DNA of 64,000 nt from CBDFGS01 sp965247255 (GTDB taxonomy: Bacteria > Chloroflexota > Dehalococcoidia > Lucifugimonadales > CAUZJF01): contig CBDFGS010000010.1 in assembly GCA_965247255.1 (NCBI GenBank), positions 465,114 through 529,113 of the forward strand, read 5' to 3'. How positions within the stretch are numbered: position 1 is the stretch's first letter; each line of letters begins with the position of its first letter. The translations under genes were made by a program, and so were the position numbers. Positions 17,547 through 28,371 of the stretch are shown in pieces. Under the pieces are notes generated by a model. It saw only the letters and a program-made list of their open reading frames with translations, did no database searches and was not told the DNA's origin.

Positions 17547-18437
17547 ATGGTTCATGGGTCGAGTTTGTTTACGCCCGATTTCCTACACAAGCTGGAGGCC
17601 TTGGCGCTGGCAACACGGCAGAGTCTCGCTGGGGCCAGAGTAGGACCACGCCGCTCGCCACTGCTTGGCGCGTCGGTCGAGTTCTCAGACTTCCGCAACT
17701 ACACACCCGGCGACGACTATCGCCGCATTGATTGGAACGCCTACGCCCGCCTGGAGCGCTTGTTCCTGCGTCTCTACCGTGCCGAGGAGAACTTAGCCGT
17801 CTCGCTGCTACTGGACACGTCCCGCTCTATGGCATGGGGCCAACCTCCGAAATTTGATTTGGCCCGTCAGGTGGCTGGTGCCTTGGCCTACGTAGCTCTC
17901 GTGAGGGACGACCAGGTAAGAGTCGCGGCTCTAGGGGAAGACCTCTTGGATTTCTTACCTGCGGTAGGTAATCCAGCCCAAGTCTGGAGAGTGTGGGGTT
18001 TCCTGGAGCTACTTCAGAGCCAGGGCGGGACCGACCTTGGAGAAGCCCTCAGTTCCTTCGCTGCGCGCTACTGCAGACGCCCTGGCCTCTCCGTCCTAGT
18101 AAGCGACCTGCTGACTGACAGCGACTGGCGAGCCGGGCTGCAGGCATTGCGGGCTACGCGGCAGGAGGTGGTCGTGATCCAGATCCTTGCACCCGAGGAG
18201 ATAGCCCCGGAGATGACAGGTCACTGGCAGATGATTGACGATGAAGACGGAGCGTCGCTGGAAGTCACACTTACCCCCAGGACCCTCAAGGAATACCGGG
18301 ATCGGCTCAGTGCGTACACGCGGGAGGTGGCTTCTTTCTGTCACGGCCACGGCATCTCCTTCGTACAGCTACACAGTGATCTTTCTATTGGGGACGCCGT
18401 CCTGCGCCTGCTGCAACGGGCGCAGATCGTGGTCTAG
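17547..18437 (+). CDS. DUF58 domain protein (MoxR-system partner)
   Basis: A 296-residue DUF58 protein. Its signature is SVEFSDFRNYTPGDDYRRIDWNAYAR (about residues 45-70), followed by a vWA-like half with LLLDTSRSMAWG and GGTDLGEALSSF. Such proteins work with MoxR AAA+ ATPases and BatA-like vWA membrane proteins, which follow here; the moxR partner expected upstream is not in the window and may have been separated by the prophage. Without the IS element, the next gene would start about 8 bp after this stop. Confidence 0.9.
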   Translation: MVHGSSLFTPDFLHKLEALALATRQSLAGARVGPRRSPLLGASVEFSDFRNYTPGDDYRRIDWNAYARLERLFLRLYRAEENLAVSLLLDTSRSMAWGQPPKFDLARQVAGALAYVALVRDDQVRVAALGEDLLDFLPAVGNPAQVWRVWGFLELLQSQGGTDLGEALSSFAARYCRRPGLSVLVSDLLTDSDWRAGLQALRATRQEVVVIQILAPEEIAPEMTGHWQMIDDEDGASLEVTLTPRTLKEYRDRLSAYTREVASFCHGHGISFVQLHSDLSIGDAVLRLLQRAQIVV

Positions 18438-18444
18438 GGTTTAG

Positions 18445-20149
18445 CCCGAATCCACCGAAGGACGTCCTTGGGGACAGCCCTTGAAGAAGCCAGCGGGTGC
18501 TCCTCTGAATCTGGGATAATGGTTTTGGAACAGAAACCCGCCCGGAAACAAGGAGCACCCAATAGATGCTGCCACAGAACAAACCCGACCGTATCCGCAT
18601 CCTCTTTGACGACCATCGCCTGGTGGCCAATGCCGGCCTGCTCCTGCCGGCCACCCTAGCCCGGCACCTGGGCCTGCGGGAACTCGTCGACCATCACCTT
18701 GACCTCGGCGGAGCGCCGGGACGGGCGAACACTGGGGACAAGATGCTGACGCTGGTCGCTTCCGCGCTGGCAGGCGGCGACTGCATCGACGACGCCGATG
18801 CGCTGCGCGCTGGTGGGACGGTTGGTGTTCTAGGCTGCGTGGTCAAGGCGCCATCCACCCTGGGGACCTTCCTGCGCAGCTTCCGGTGGGGGCATGTCCG
18901 TCAACTCGACCGCGTGAGCCGCCAGTTGTTGGCCCGGGCCTGGGCCGCTGGGGCCGGACCCGGCGACTCGCCCCTGACCATCGACCTGGACTCGACCATC
19001 TGCGAGACCTATGGACTGGCCAAGGAGGGAGCGCGCCACCACGGCTATACCGGCGCCCGCGGCTATCACCCGCTGCTGGCCATTGCCGCCGGCACCGGCG
19101 AGGTGCTGATGTCCCGGCTGCGCGAGGGCCGGGCCAACACCGCCCGTGGCGCCGCCCACTTCCTGCGTGAGACGGTGGGGCGGGTGCGCTACGGCGGGGC
19201 CAGGGGACAACTCACGGTGCGGGCCGACAGCGGCTTCTACGCCCACACTGTCGTTGCCGCCTGCCGGGAAATGGATGTCCGCTTCTCTATCACCATCCGC
19301 CAGCGCGCCAGGCTGCGGGATCTGATCGAGGCGATACCAGAGGAGGACTGGACTCCCATTCCCTACTGGATGGACGGCGCCGCCGATGTCGCCGAGACGA
19401 CTTACACCCCGTTCCAGACCAAGCCGGACGCCGCGCCGGTGCGGCTCATTGTCCGGCGGGTGAAGCCGACGCCCGGTTCCCAGCTCGCCCTCTTCGCCAG
19501 ATACAGCTATCACGCCTTCATCACCGACCGCGATGGGGAGACGCTGGAACTGGAGGCCGATCATCGCCGCCACGCCGAGGTCGAGAACGCCATACGCGAC
19601 CTCAAGTACGGCGTCGGGCTGAACCACATGCCGTCGGCGCGCTTCGCCGCCAACGGCGCCTGGCTGGCGGTCCAGGTGATGGCGCATAACCTGGCCCGCT
19701 GGACGGCGCGGATTGGTCTGGGCGAGCGGACCGTGATCACCAAGACCCTCAGGCGGCGGGTCTTCGCTCTGGTGGGACGGATCACCCGCTCGGCGCGCCG
19801 CCTCACTTTGCATCTCCCCCGGCGCTGGCCTTGGGAAACCCAGTTCACTCGCGCCTTGGCCCGGCTGCAAGCCATTCCGTTCCCGGCCTGACGGCCAGCC
19901 TGCAACTGACCCAACGTCCCCGCAATCTCGCGCCACCCCGGTCGCGAGAGTCCCCTGCTGCGTATCCTCTCGCCTTCCCGCGCATCGCAACTCCCGCATA
20001 GGGCCTTAGGGGCCCTGTGCGGCCACTGAAGACCGCCCGCCGGCCTCCCATCTACCCCAAGACCCCAGGCCATCTCCCCTGTAGCTCCCTCACCCACCCC
20101 CTTCCGCTGCCCTCACGCCGTCCATCGGTGTCCTTCGGTGGATTCGGGC
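18445..20149 (+). mobile_element. IS1380-family element, copy 1 (1705 bp)
   Basis: Bounded by CCCGAATCCACCGAAGGAC and its inverse and flanked by a TTAG duplication (18441-18444 and 20150-20153). It carries one full transposase gene. Copy 3 at 28372-30076 has the same length and an identical protein, confirming the boundaries. It is inserted between the DUF58 gene and the vWA gene, next to the latter's start. Confidence 0.9.
18566..19891 (+). CDS. IS1380-family transposase (copy 1)
   Basis: A 441-residue DDE transposase. The first catalytic Asp is in TIDLDSTICE, the second in TVRADSGFYAH, and the Glu in HAEVENAIRDLKYG; the basic C-terminus (RSARRLTLHLPRRWPW) is typical of the family. It appears intact and identical to the copy at 28630-29955. 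The ATG follows AAGGAG by seven bases. Confidence 0.92.
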   Translation: MLPQNKPDRIRILFDDHRLVANAGLLLPATLARHLGLRELVDHHLDLGGAPGRANTGDKMLTLVASALAGGDCIDDADALRAGGTVGVLGCVVKAPSTLGTFLRSFRWGHVRQLDRVSRQLLARAWAAGAGPGDSPLTIDLDSTICETYGLAKEGARHHGYTGARGYHPLLAIAAGTGEVLMSRLREGRANTARGAAHFLRETVGRVRYGGARGQLTVRADSGFYAHTVVAACREMDVRFSITIRQRARLRDLIEAIPEEDWTPIPYWMDGAADVAETTYTPFQTKPDAAPVRLIVRRVKPTPGSQLALFARYSYHAFITDRDGETLELEADHRRHAEVENAIRDLKYGVGLNHMPSARFAANGAWLAVQVMAHNLARWTARIGLGERTVITKTLRRRVFALVGRITRSARRLTLHLPRRWPWETQFTRALARLQAIPFPA

Positions 20150-20155
20150 TTAGCG

Positions 20156-21970
20156 TTGGGCTTTCTGGCTCCTTCCGCGCTCCTCTTCGGCCTGCTGGCC
20201 GTCCCGATCGTCGCCCTGTACCTGTTGCGCCTGAGGGGGCGCGAGCGGAGCGTCTCTAGTACCTTCCTCTGGCGACAGATAGTACGCGACATAGAAGCCA
20301 ACATTCTCTGGCAGCGCCTTCGGCCCAATCTGTTGCTACTTCTTCAGCTTCTGGCCCTGGCCGCCTTGGTCTTTGCGCTGGCCGGACCATACTTCCTGCG
20401 TGCTAGCAGCATCCAGGGGGACCTCATTCTGGTGCTGGATGCCTCCGCCAGCATGCAGGCTTCCGACGTTAGTCCCTCTCGCTTCGGGGAAGTGCAGCGG
20501 AAGGCGCTTCGACTAATAGACCAGCTTCCTCAGGCAAGCCTTACGACGGTGATACTGATGGGCGACATACCGAAGGTCATAGTGGCCCAAAGCAAGGATA
20601 GAGGAAGGGTGCGCCGTGCCATTGCTGAGGCCCGGCCAGCGGCGAGTGGAGCGAATTTAGCCTCCGCCCTTTCACTGGCGGCATCGGTTGTCCGGGGTGA
20701 ACGACCGGCACAAGTAGTGGTGATGAGTGACGGCAACGTGACCGGTCTTCAGCCTCTGGGCCCACTGCCCTTCGACCTTCGACACGAGCCTGTCGGCACT
20801 TCGCACAGCAACCTGGCCATTGCCGCATTCTCCATTCGACACACAGAAACAGGAACGGAGGGGCTGGCGCGGGTCGCGAACTACGGACAGGAGACGCGAG
20901 CAACTTCGCTGCATCTATACGCCGACGGCTCCCTCTACGACGTTAGGGAGTTGGAGGTGGCCGGAAGTGGCGACCAGACCGTGCGTTGGGCCTCATTGCC
21001 ATCTGCGGCGGTCCTGAACGCGCGTCTTATCCCTGGAGACACCTTCGCGTTGGATGACCAAGCTTGGGCTACGGGAGGCTCCGGTAACAAGGCGCGAGCT
21101 CTGCTGGTCAGCAGGGGCAACCGCTTCCTGGAAAAGGCTCTATCCCTGCAGCCTGGGCTCGAGGTTACCAGGGCTACGCCAGACGCCTTCTATTCGGACA
21201 GAGGCTATGATCTTTGGGTCTTCGACGGCTTCCTCCCTACTTCTCTCCCCGATGGTGCGGTCCTGGTCTTGGATCCGCCAGCGGGCAGCGCCGCGTGGGT
21301 GTCCTCGGCACCTGTACCTGTCCAGACAACTCGGCCCGGCGGCGACGAGATTCTCCGCTACGTGGACCTGTCGAACGTACACGTCCGCGAGGCTGTCCCA
21401 CTACGGCCCCTACCAGAGGCGCGGGTGCTCCTAGAATCTGATCAGGGACCTCTGCTCGCGGCGTGGGAAGAGCCCAGCCGTCGCATCGTCGCCTTCGCCT
21501 TTGACCTGCACGACTCGGATCTGCCACTTCAGCCAGCCTTCCCCATCCTGACGCAGGATCTGACCCGATGGCTGTTACCTGGAATGGGCAAGAGTCTGGT
21601 TGCACGGCCCGGCGCGACCCTAGAGCTTCCCATACCTCCTGAATCAGATGCCGCCTGGTTGGAGACGCCCAGCGGACGCCGGACACAGGTTGCACCGCCG
21701 TTCCCAGCCCAGCCCTTCATTGTGGAAGAAGTGGGGCTGTACCAGTTAATACATGAGACCCCAGAGGGGAGGAAGACGGACCATTTCGTCGCCAACCTGT
21801 TTGACCCTGTGGAGTCCGCTATCGGTGGTTCCGGGTTGCCTCCCTTGGGAGCACAGCAGGAGCGAGAAGGAGGGTCGGACCGTGTTCCCTGGGAGCTGGC
21901 CTCCTGGCTGGCCCTCGCCGTCTTGGTCATCCTAGGAGCAGAATGGTACGTGTATAGCCGTGGGTATTAG
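20156..21970 (+). CDS. BatA/vWA-domain membrane protein
   Basis: TTG at 20156 gives 604 residues (LGFLAPSALLFGLLAVPIVALYLLRLRGRE); upstream codons belong to the IS end. There are two N-terminal membrane helices (about 1-20 and 58-80), then a vWA domain with an altered MIDAS (LDASASMQAS) and VVMSDGNVTG. A long periplasmic or extracellular beta region follows, with one C-terminal membrane helix (WLALAVLVILGAEWYVY). It belongs to the aerotolerance/BatA-like group that partners DUF58 and MoxR. Its stop overlaps the start of the next gene by 11 bp. Confidence 0.85.
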   Translation: MGFLAPSALLFGLLAVPIVALYLLRLRGRERSVSSTFLWRQIVRDIEANILWQRLRPNLLLLLQLLALAALVFALAGPYFLRASSIQGDLILVLDASASMQASDVSPSRFGEVQRKALRLIDQLPQASLTTVILMGDIPKVIVAQSKDRGRVRRAIAEARPAASGANLASALSLAASVVRGERPAQVVVMSDGNVTGLQPLGPLPFDLRHEPVGTSHSNLAIAAFSIRHTETGTEGLARVANYGQETRATSLHLYADGSLYDVRELEVAGSGDQTVRWASLPSAAVLNARLIPGDTFALDDQAWATGGSGNKARALLVSRGNRFLEKALSLQPGLEVTRATPDAFYSDRGYDLWVFDGFLPTSLPDGAVLVLDPPAGSAAWVSSAPVPVQTTRPGGDEILRYVDLSNVHVREAVPLRPLPEARVLLESDQGPLLAAWEEPSRRIVAFAFDLHDSDLPLQPAFPILTQDLTRWLLPGMGKSLVARPGATLELPIPPESDAAWLETPSGRRTQVAPPFPAQPFIVEEVGLYQLIHETPEGRKTDHFVANLFDPVESAIGGSGLPPLGAQQEREGGSDRVPWELASWLALAVLVILGAEWYVYSRGY

Positions 21971-22319
21971 CTTCGAGCAACCGTTTGCGCTCCTGCTCCT
22001 GTTGCCTGCCTTGGGCAGCGTCCTCTACCTGTGGGGGCAATTTAGGCGGGGGCAGGGGGGTCTGCGCAGCCAATTAATTCTGGCCCTTAGAATGCTGCTC
22101 GTTACCCTCCTTGTCCTGGCGCTGTCAGTCCCCGCCGTTCGCTATACAGTCAACCGGCAGGCCGTAGTATTTGTGGCCGATCTCTCAGCCAGCGTTCAGC
22201 AGCAGCGCACTCAGGTTGAGGAGTTCGTCAAGCAAGCAATGGAGGCGCGAGGGTCGGACGACAAGGCGGGCGTCGTCGCTTTCGGGCGCGACGCCCTCGT
22301 GGAATGGCCCGTTACTAAG

Positions 22320-24036
22320 CCCGAATCCACCGAAGGAGGGCGTCGGGTTAGCGTCCTGAAGCAGCAAGAAGGTGCTCCTGTGCTTCTGGGATAATGGTTT
22401 TGTAGCAAAAAACAGACCCTGGAAAAGGAGCACCCAATAGATGCTGCCACGCAACCACCCCGACCGAATCCAAATCACCTTCGACGACCGCCGCTTGGTG
22501 GCCAATGCCGGGCTGCTCCTTCCGGCCACCCTGGCGCGGCACCTCGGCCTGCCCGAACTCGTCCGGCAGCGCCTCGACCTGGGCGATGCCCCGGGGCGGG
22601 CGAACACGAGCGACAAGATGATGACGCTGGTGGCGTCTGCGCTGGCTGGGGGCGACTGCATTGACGACGCCGATGTGTTGCGCACCGGGGGGACGGCCAG
22701 CACCCTGGGCGGCACGGTGAAGGCGCCATCCACCCTGGGCACCTTCCTGCGCAGCTTCCGGTGGGGCCACGTCCGTCAACTCGACCGGGTGAGCCGCGAG
22801 TTGCTGGCCCGGGCTTGGCAGGCCGGGGCGGGACCCGGCGACGGGCCCCTGACCATTGACCTGGACTCCACCATCTGCGAGACCTACGGACTGGCCAAGG
22901 AGGGCGCACGCCACCACGGCTATACCGGCAAGCGGGGCTATCACCCGCTGTTGGCCGTCGCCGCCGGCACAGGCGACGTGCTGATGGCCCGGCTGCGCGA
23001 GGGCCGGGCCAACACCGCTCGCGGCGCCGCCCACTTCCTGCGTGAAACGGTGAGCCGGGTTCGCTACGGCGGGGCCAGCGGGCAGCTCACCATGCGTGCC
23101 GACAGCGGCTTCTATACCCACGCCGTGGTCGCCGTCTGCCGCCGGATCAATGTCCGCTACTCCATCACCATCCGCCAGCACAAAAGCCTGCACAATCTCA
23201 TCGAGGCGATACCCGAAGATGCCTGGACGCCGATTCCTTACTGGATGGACGGTGCCGCCGATGTGGCCGAGATCACCTGCACCCCCTTCCAGGCCGAGGC
23301 AGACGCCGCGCCGGTACGGCTCATCGTCCGGCGGGTGAAGCCGACGCCCGGTTCCCAACTGGCCCTCTTCGCCAAATACAGTTATCACGGCTTCATCACC
23401 GACCGGGACGGGGAGTTGCTCGAACTGGAGGCTGACCATCGCCGCCACGCCGAGATCGAGAATGCCATACGCGACCTCAAGTACGGCGTCGGGCTGAACC
23501 ATCTCCCCTCGGGCCGCTTCGCCGCCAACGGCGCCTGGCTGGCCGTCCAGACGATGGCCCACAACCTGGCCCGCTGGACGGCGCGGATCGGTCTGGGAGA
23601 GCGGATAGCCACCACCAAGACCCTCCGGCGGCGGTTCTTCTCCCTAGCCGGACGGCTCACCCGCTCGGCACGCCGGTTGACCCTGCATCTTCCGGATCGC
23701 TGGCCTTGGGCTGAGAAGTTCAGCCGCGCCTTGGCCCGGCTGCGAGCCATTCCACTCCCGGCCTGACGGCACCGTCGGCGACCCACCCACCGGACAACCG
23801 AAGATCCCCGCAGACTCGCGCCAGCCCGGTCCGAGAGAGTTCCCTGCTGCGTATTCTCTCGCCATCCCCCGCATCGCAGCTCCCGCAGACGGCCATAGGG
23901 GCCCCTGTGCGGCGATGAAGACCGTCCGCCGACCTCCCTACCCCAAATGGAACCCAGGCTATTTCCCCTGTAGCTCCCTCACCCCCCCTTCCGCTTTCCT
24001 CACGCCGTCCATCGGTGTCCTTCGGTGGATTCGGGC
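22320..24036 (+). mobile_element. IS1380-family element, copy 2 (about 1717 bp, divergent)
   Basis: Same terminal repeats as copies 1 and 3 (CCCGAATCCACCGAAGGA) but a clearly diverged interior, so it is a related, separate lineage. Flanks are TAAG and TTAG, not a clean duplication. It lies in the same orientation as copy 1. Confidence 0.85.
22441..23766 (+). CDS. IS1380-family transposase (copy 2)
   Basis: A 441-residue DDE transposase with TIDLDSTICE, TMRADSGFYTH and HAEIENAIRDLKYG in place. It differs from copy 1 at many positions (for example the region around HKSLHNLIEAIPEDAW) but shows no frameshift or stop, so it is potentially active. Confidence 0.92.
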   Translation: MLPRNHPDRIQITFDDRRLVANAGLLLPATLARHLGLPELVRQRLDLGDAPGRANTSDKMMTLVASALAGGDCIDDADVLRTGGTASTLGGTVKAPSTLGTFLRSFRWGHVRQLDRVSRELLARAWQAGAGPGDGPLTIDLDSTICETYGLAKEGARHHGYTGKRGYHPLLAVAAGTGDVLMARLREGRANTARGAAHFLRETVSRVRYGGASGQLTMRADSGFYTHAVVAVCRRINVRYSITIRQHKSLHNLIEAIPEDAWTPIPYWMDGAADVAEITCTPFQAEADAAPVRLIVRRVKPTPGSQLALFAKYSYHGFITDRDGELLELEADHRRHAEIENAIRDLKYGVGLNHLPSGRFAANGAWLAVQTMAHNLARWTARIGLGERIATTKTLRRRFFSLAGRLTRSARRLTLHLPDRWPWAEKFSRALARLRAIPLPA

Positions 24037-25624
24037 TTAGCCTGGAGGGGCTTGAGCCATATGACCTGGCGGGAGTCGTGGCCTTCGACGCAAGTAGCTG
24101 GTGGCTGGTGCCCATAGGCGAAATCGGAACCGAATCTCACCTGAAAGGAATGCAGGACTCTATCGGCAGGTTGAAGGCCGACGGAGGCACGGATATCTAC
24201 TCTGCACTGGGCACAGCCTACGAAGGACTAGCCAATTCGCCGGCACCTCGCAGACACATCGTATTGCTCACAGACGGAATATCCCAGTCTGGCAACTATC
24301 TATGGCTCTTGTCAGCCATGAAGGAGGATGAAATCACCCTGTCCACCATCGCCGTTGGGCTGGATGTCGATTTAGGTCTCCTCGAGTGGCTAGCAGAGGA
24401 AGGAGGGGGCCGCTTCTATTTCACTGACCGGGCGCGGGATATCCCGCAGATCCTGACGAAGGAGACTCGACTTGCTGCCCGTCACGCTATCGTGGAAGAG
24501 CCGACAAAACCCCTATTGGCGGGGAGTAGCCCGGTACTGCGGGCCACTGGAGGAGAGTTCCCCACGCTAGGCGGATACGTGGCCACGCTACCAAGAAACA
24601 CGGCCCGCGTTGTGCTGGTATCACCCAGGGGAGACCCACTGCTGGCCCAGTGGCAACACGGTCTGGGGCGCAGCATAGCCTGGACCAGCGATAGCGAGGG
24701 TAGGTGGACGTCAACCCTCAACGCGTGGGAGCGGGTTCCCGCCTTCTGGGCGGCATTGGTGGATTGGACCCTGCCGCCGGACGAGGAGACGTTCCAGGTG
24801 AAAGGCGATGTAAAGGCAGGATTGGCTACCGTAGTGGTAGAGGGAGAGATTCCAGAGAATTCACTTCTCTCAGCGCGCATCGTAGGGCCACAGCTAGATG
24901 TAATGAAGGTGCCGCTGCCGGCTACGGCGCTGGGACGTTTCGAGGCCGAGTTTCCAGCGAACGACCAGGGTTCATACCTTTTACAGATCGTAGAGGAGGG
25001 GTCGCAGGGCGGACTTCGCTCCGCTGTAACCGGTCTGGTTGCACCCTACTCGCCCGAATACAAGGTCTTGGAGAGCAGGCCAGACCTCCTGAAGCGCTTG
25101 GCCGCCATCACGAACGGTCAGATACTTAATAACCCGTCCGAATCTTTTGGCCCAGGGCTGCCGCCAGCCCACGGGGACGTGCCGTTGACCTGGTGGCTGT
25201 TGATGGCGGTAGTGCTCCTACTGCCGTTGGATGTGGCCTTCCGCCGGCTGAACTTGTCCCTCACTGAGGTCACGGCCTGGTTTGCAGCGACTAGGGCATG
25301 GGCGTTCAGGGCCCGCGTCATACGCCAACCTTCCGCTGCGTCGCCTGTGCTTGAGGGCATGAGGCAGCGCAGGGCTGCACAGCCTAGGCTGGAGGTTGGC
25401 AACCCAAGCCAGCAAGATTCGGAGGTGGCTCCCTCTTCAGCATACGTGGGGCAGAACACAAAGTCCGAGAAGGAGCAGTCGCGATCGCGGAAGACGGCGC
25501 CTACACCCCAGCAGCGAGAGGGAGAGGAGGCCGAGTCTACGACAAAGCGGTACTTGCGGGCCAAGCGCCGTGCAAGACACAGATAAGGCGTCCCTCTCTG
25601 GAGGATGGAACAGTTACGCTAGGC

Positions 25625-26190
25625 CTACCCCGCGAAGTAGGGGTTCTGTTCGATAGCATCGCGCCAATTCGCCTCGGTGACCCAGAAGGTGTCGAGGACG
25701 GCCTCGGACCGAAGGAATCCAGGGGTGATCGCCAGAGCCGTCACATGGTGGGCATGTAGGTCGGCCGACATCGCGTAGGCGAGTCGGATGACCGCGTTCT
25801 TCGCCAGATCGTAGAAGAAATTGCCACGGTAGCTGAGCGTGTCGCCGTCCGTGACCTCGACGATGAGTCCGGCGTCCCGCTCGATCATCAGCGGCGCGCC
25901 GTGCCGGCTGGTGATGAGGTGGCTATGAAGCGCCCGCTCTAGCATCTGCTGTCCCTGGGCAATGGAGAGTTCCCAGAACGGCCTTTCCCACTCCGTCAGC
26001 GCGTCCCCGCCCCAGATGTCGTTGACCAGGACGTCGAGCCGGCCCGCTTCGGCGCGGACTCGCGCGAAGAGCTGCTCCACTTCGGACTCGACTGTGTGGT
26101 CGACGCAGACGGCGATGCCCCGACCCCCCTCCGCGCTGACCAGCTCCGCCGTCTCCTCGATCGTCTCCGGACGCCCGGGCGTGGCCCCCC
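25625..26190 (-). pseudogene. 5'-truncated short-chain dehydrogenase/reductase
   Basis: The frame covers the middle and C-terminal parts of an SDR: GRPETIEETAELV, LDVLVNDIWGG (NNAG-like position), IVEVTDGDTLSYRG and the catalytic Tyr/Lys region NFFYDLAKNAVIRLAYAMSADL (YxxxK), with ITPGFLRSEAV after it. The N-terminal Rossmann nucleotide-binding motif is missing; the frame upstream of a 9-C run near 26190 turns into unrelated sequence that is antisense to the next gene fragment. It appears cut by a rearrangement at that point. Confidence 0.7.
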
Positions 26191-26431
26191 CCCACGCTGC
26201 GCCCGGGTCCAGGCCATCGTCCGCCTGCGTAACGAGGACGACGATACGGGTAGCAGGATGAGCCTGAGCGAGGCGTGCAAGAGAGTCAATCAGCTAGACT
26301 GGTCCTCTTCCGAACCTCGATGGCAACAGGGCCTAATGAATGGAGATAGGGTACTCGCTGGCAAGTCGGCTGTGAACTTTGCGTCGCGGGTCATCGCCTA
26401 CTGGTTAGGTGAGGACGTCAACGACGAATAG
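26191..26431 (+). pseudogene. 3' fragment of an unidentified gene
   Basis: The last 80 or so codons of a frame ending GDRVLAGKSAVNFASRVIAYWLGEDVNDE. This kind of C-terminus (insertion helix ending in an AYWLGE-like motif) recalls DGQHR/DndB-type proteins, but the evidence is thin. The 5' part is absent, replaced by the truncated SDR on the other strand; the two fragments meet at the 9-C run near 26190. Confidence 0.4.
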
Positions 26432-26941
26432 GTTGCCGGACTGGGGGAGAGATACAAGAGTCAGGGCGGTACAGGACAGTTGGCCGATCCGATAGAGTTG
26501 CCATGACTTGTCATCATAGAAGTCGCTGCCCGGCGATTGGGTGCGCCCAAGGAAAAGTATGCCGCGGCAGTGTTTAGACGAGATCCCGTTGTGGATATAG
26601 GAGCTAGGGTGGCGGGCTGACATCTGTCGGGACTGCGGGGGTGAGTTAGTTCCGCGCCGGTGCGGGGCGCGCCAACGCATCGTAGTGCCCCAAACCCTTC
26701 GGCAACGAGTAGGCTACGAGCTAGCCGCTTTAGGTCCGCAACTCAACGGCACCATGCGCTCAAGCCTTCCGGAACTGGTGGATTCGCATGCCAGCCTTGG
26801 CGATGCACGCCGGCCATGTCAGCAAGTTGGGCGGTAGTCATGGCGTTGCTCCCGGCCTACGCGGCCTGCATTCATAACTCCTTGACCTGAGCCGTCTCCG
26901 TTTCTCGTGGCGGAGGGTAAGATCAGTACCAGAGGTCGACA
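26432..26941. other. Gene-poor stretch
   Basis: Nothing convincing is visible. The best candidate is a 32-codon minus-strand frame at 26743-26841 (MTTAQLADMAGVHRQGWH) that looks faintly like the start of a helix-turn-helix protein, too weak to call as a gene. Confidence 0.4.
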
Positions 26942-28371
26942 ATGATCGACAGCCCGAGATGGAATGAACCCATACTTGGCCAGATACAGACGAAGCGGCA
27001 GCACTTCGTCCCTCGCTTGTACCTAGAGCCATTTACAAGGAAGGACGGCAAGATACGCATTGTCGATTTGCAGGAAGAACGCGAATACGTTACGTCATTG
27101 AGGAATGTGGCGGTAGAGGCGCGCTTCTATGATGTCACCGTAGAGGGGCATGACTACTCGGCCGAAAATTGGCTCGCGGAGTTAGAGAGCGAAGCTTCTA
27201 GTGTTCTTCGGCTTCTGCTCGACGATCCTGCTTCAATTGCAGGGCTCACTGACAAACAAGAAAACGCCCTTTCGAGGTTCATTGCGGCACTTAGTATTCG
27301 GACAGAGGTTACGTCAATAGGTGTGTAAACGACATCAGGCGGTGACCTTCTCAGCCGTTGATTCAATGGCGATTCCATCCGCATACTGTGCACCGAGATA
27401 GACGTCTTCGATCAACTCAGGGGCCTTCAGACGCCTGAAGCGCTGTTCGGCGACCATCAACATTTTCCAGATCACCGCTATCGCCCGATCGACCCTCTTT
27501 TAGCGCTTGGCGGCATCGGTCCGAAGCCTGAGGGCCGCGAAGGGTGATTCTACCGGGTTCGTCGTGCGAAGGTGCCCCCAGTGCTCCTTTGGGAAGTCAT
27601 AGAAGGTGACCATGCGGTCCCAGTCCCGCTCCAAGGCCTCTGAGGCCGCCTCGTAGGAATGGTCGCCGCACCACCTGGTGAACACCGTCCTGAGCCGCTC
27701 AGCCTCTGTCCGAGTCGGCGCGTAGGGGATAGTACGCAGCATGAGCTTGGCCTGGTCCTGTTGTCGCTTTGGAAGCTTGGCGAGCACGTTTACGATCTTG
27801 TGGTTCCAGCAGCGTTGCTCTGCCGCCTGCGGATAGACGTTGCGCAGAGCTCCCCAGATGCCCAGGTGTCCGTCTCCAACCACCAGCCTCGGGCAGCTCA
27901 AGCCCCGGCGCTTGATGTCCCTGAGCACCTCGGACCAGTTCTCTGTGGACTCCCTGTATCCGGGAACAGCGCTCACCACCACCTTGCTCCCGTCGCTCAG
28001 GGCCGCCATCACCACCAGTACCGCCGCCTTCTCCTTCTCAAGACCAGCCTTGACGTAGACTCCATCCATCCACATGTAGACCACTTCCAGGTCATCGAGG
28101 GGCCGGCTGCGCCATTGGGCAAGCTCATCGTTCCACTTGGACTTCAACCGGGCCACCGTGCTCGCCGATACCGGTGCGTCCTCTCCCAGCAGCCCCCGCA
28201 AAGCCAGATCGAAGTCGCCTTCGGTTAGACCGTGCAGGTACAGCTCGGGGATCAACTCAGCAACCTTCCTGGTCCTGTTGACGAACAGCGGCAGCAGCCG
28301 GCTCTCGAACTGCTCCTCGGTATCGCGGACTCGCGGCCGCCTCAGCTGTATCGTTCCCGAACTCAGCGTAA

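Larger units (their letters stand above)
21960..25586 (+). pseudogene. Double vWA membrane protein, interrupted and internally deleted
   Basis: The pieces are 21960-22319 and 24037-25586, separated by IS1380 copy 2. The 5' part has a signal/TM region and the start of a first vWA domain (VVFVADLSASVQQQ). The 3' part begins inside a second vWA domain (YDLAGVVAFDASSWWLVPI, then VLLTDGISQSG). It continues to a C-terminal membrane helix and a basic tail. The rest of the first vWA domain and the MIDAS of the second are absent, so a stretch of host sequence was lost with the IS event. The direct repeats around the IS also differ (TAAG against TTAG), as expected for a deletion rather than simple insertion. 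Confidence 0.8.

Noticed and set aside
18830..19999. Long antisense frames under the IS1380 transposases (389-404 codons)
   Set aside because: They mirror the transposase codon structure in a GC-rich sequence and have no domain; the DDE-bearing frame is clearly the gene.
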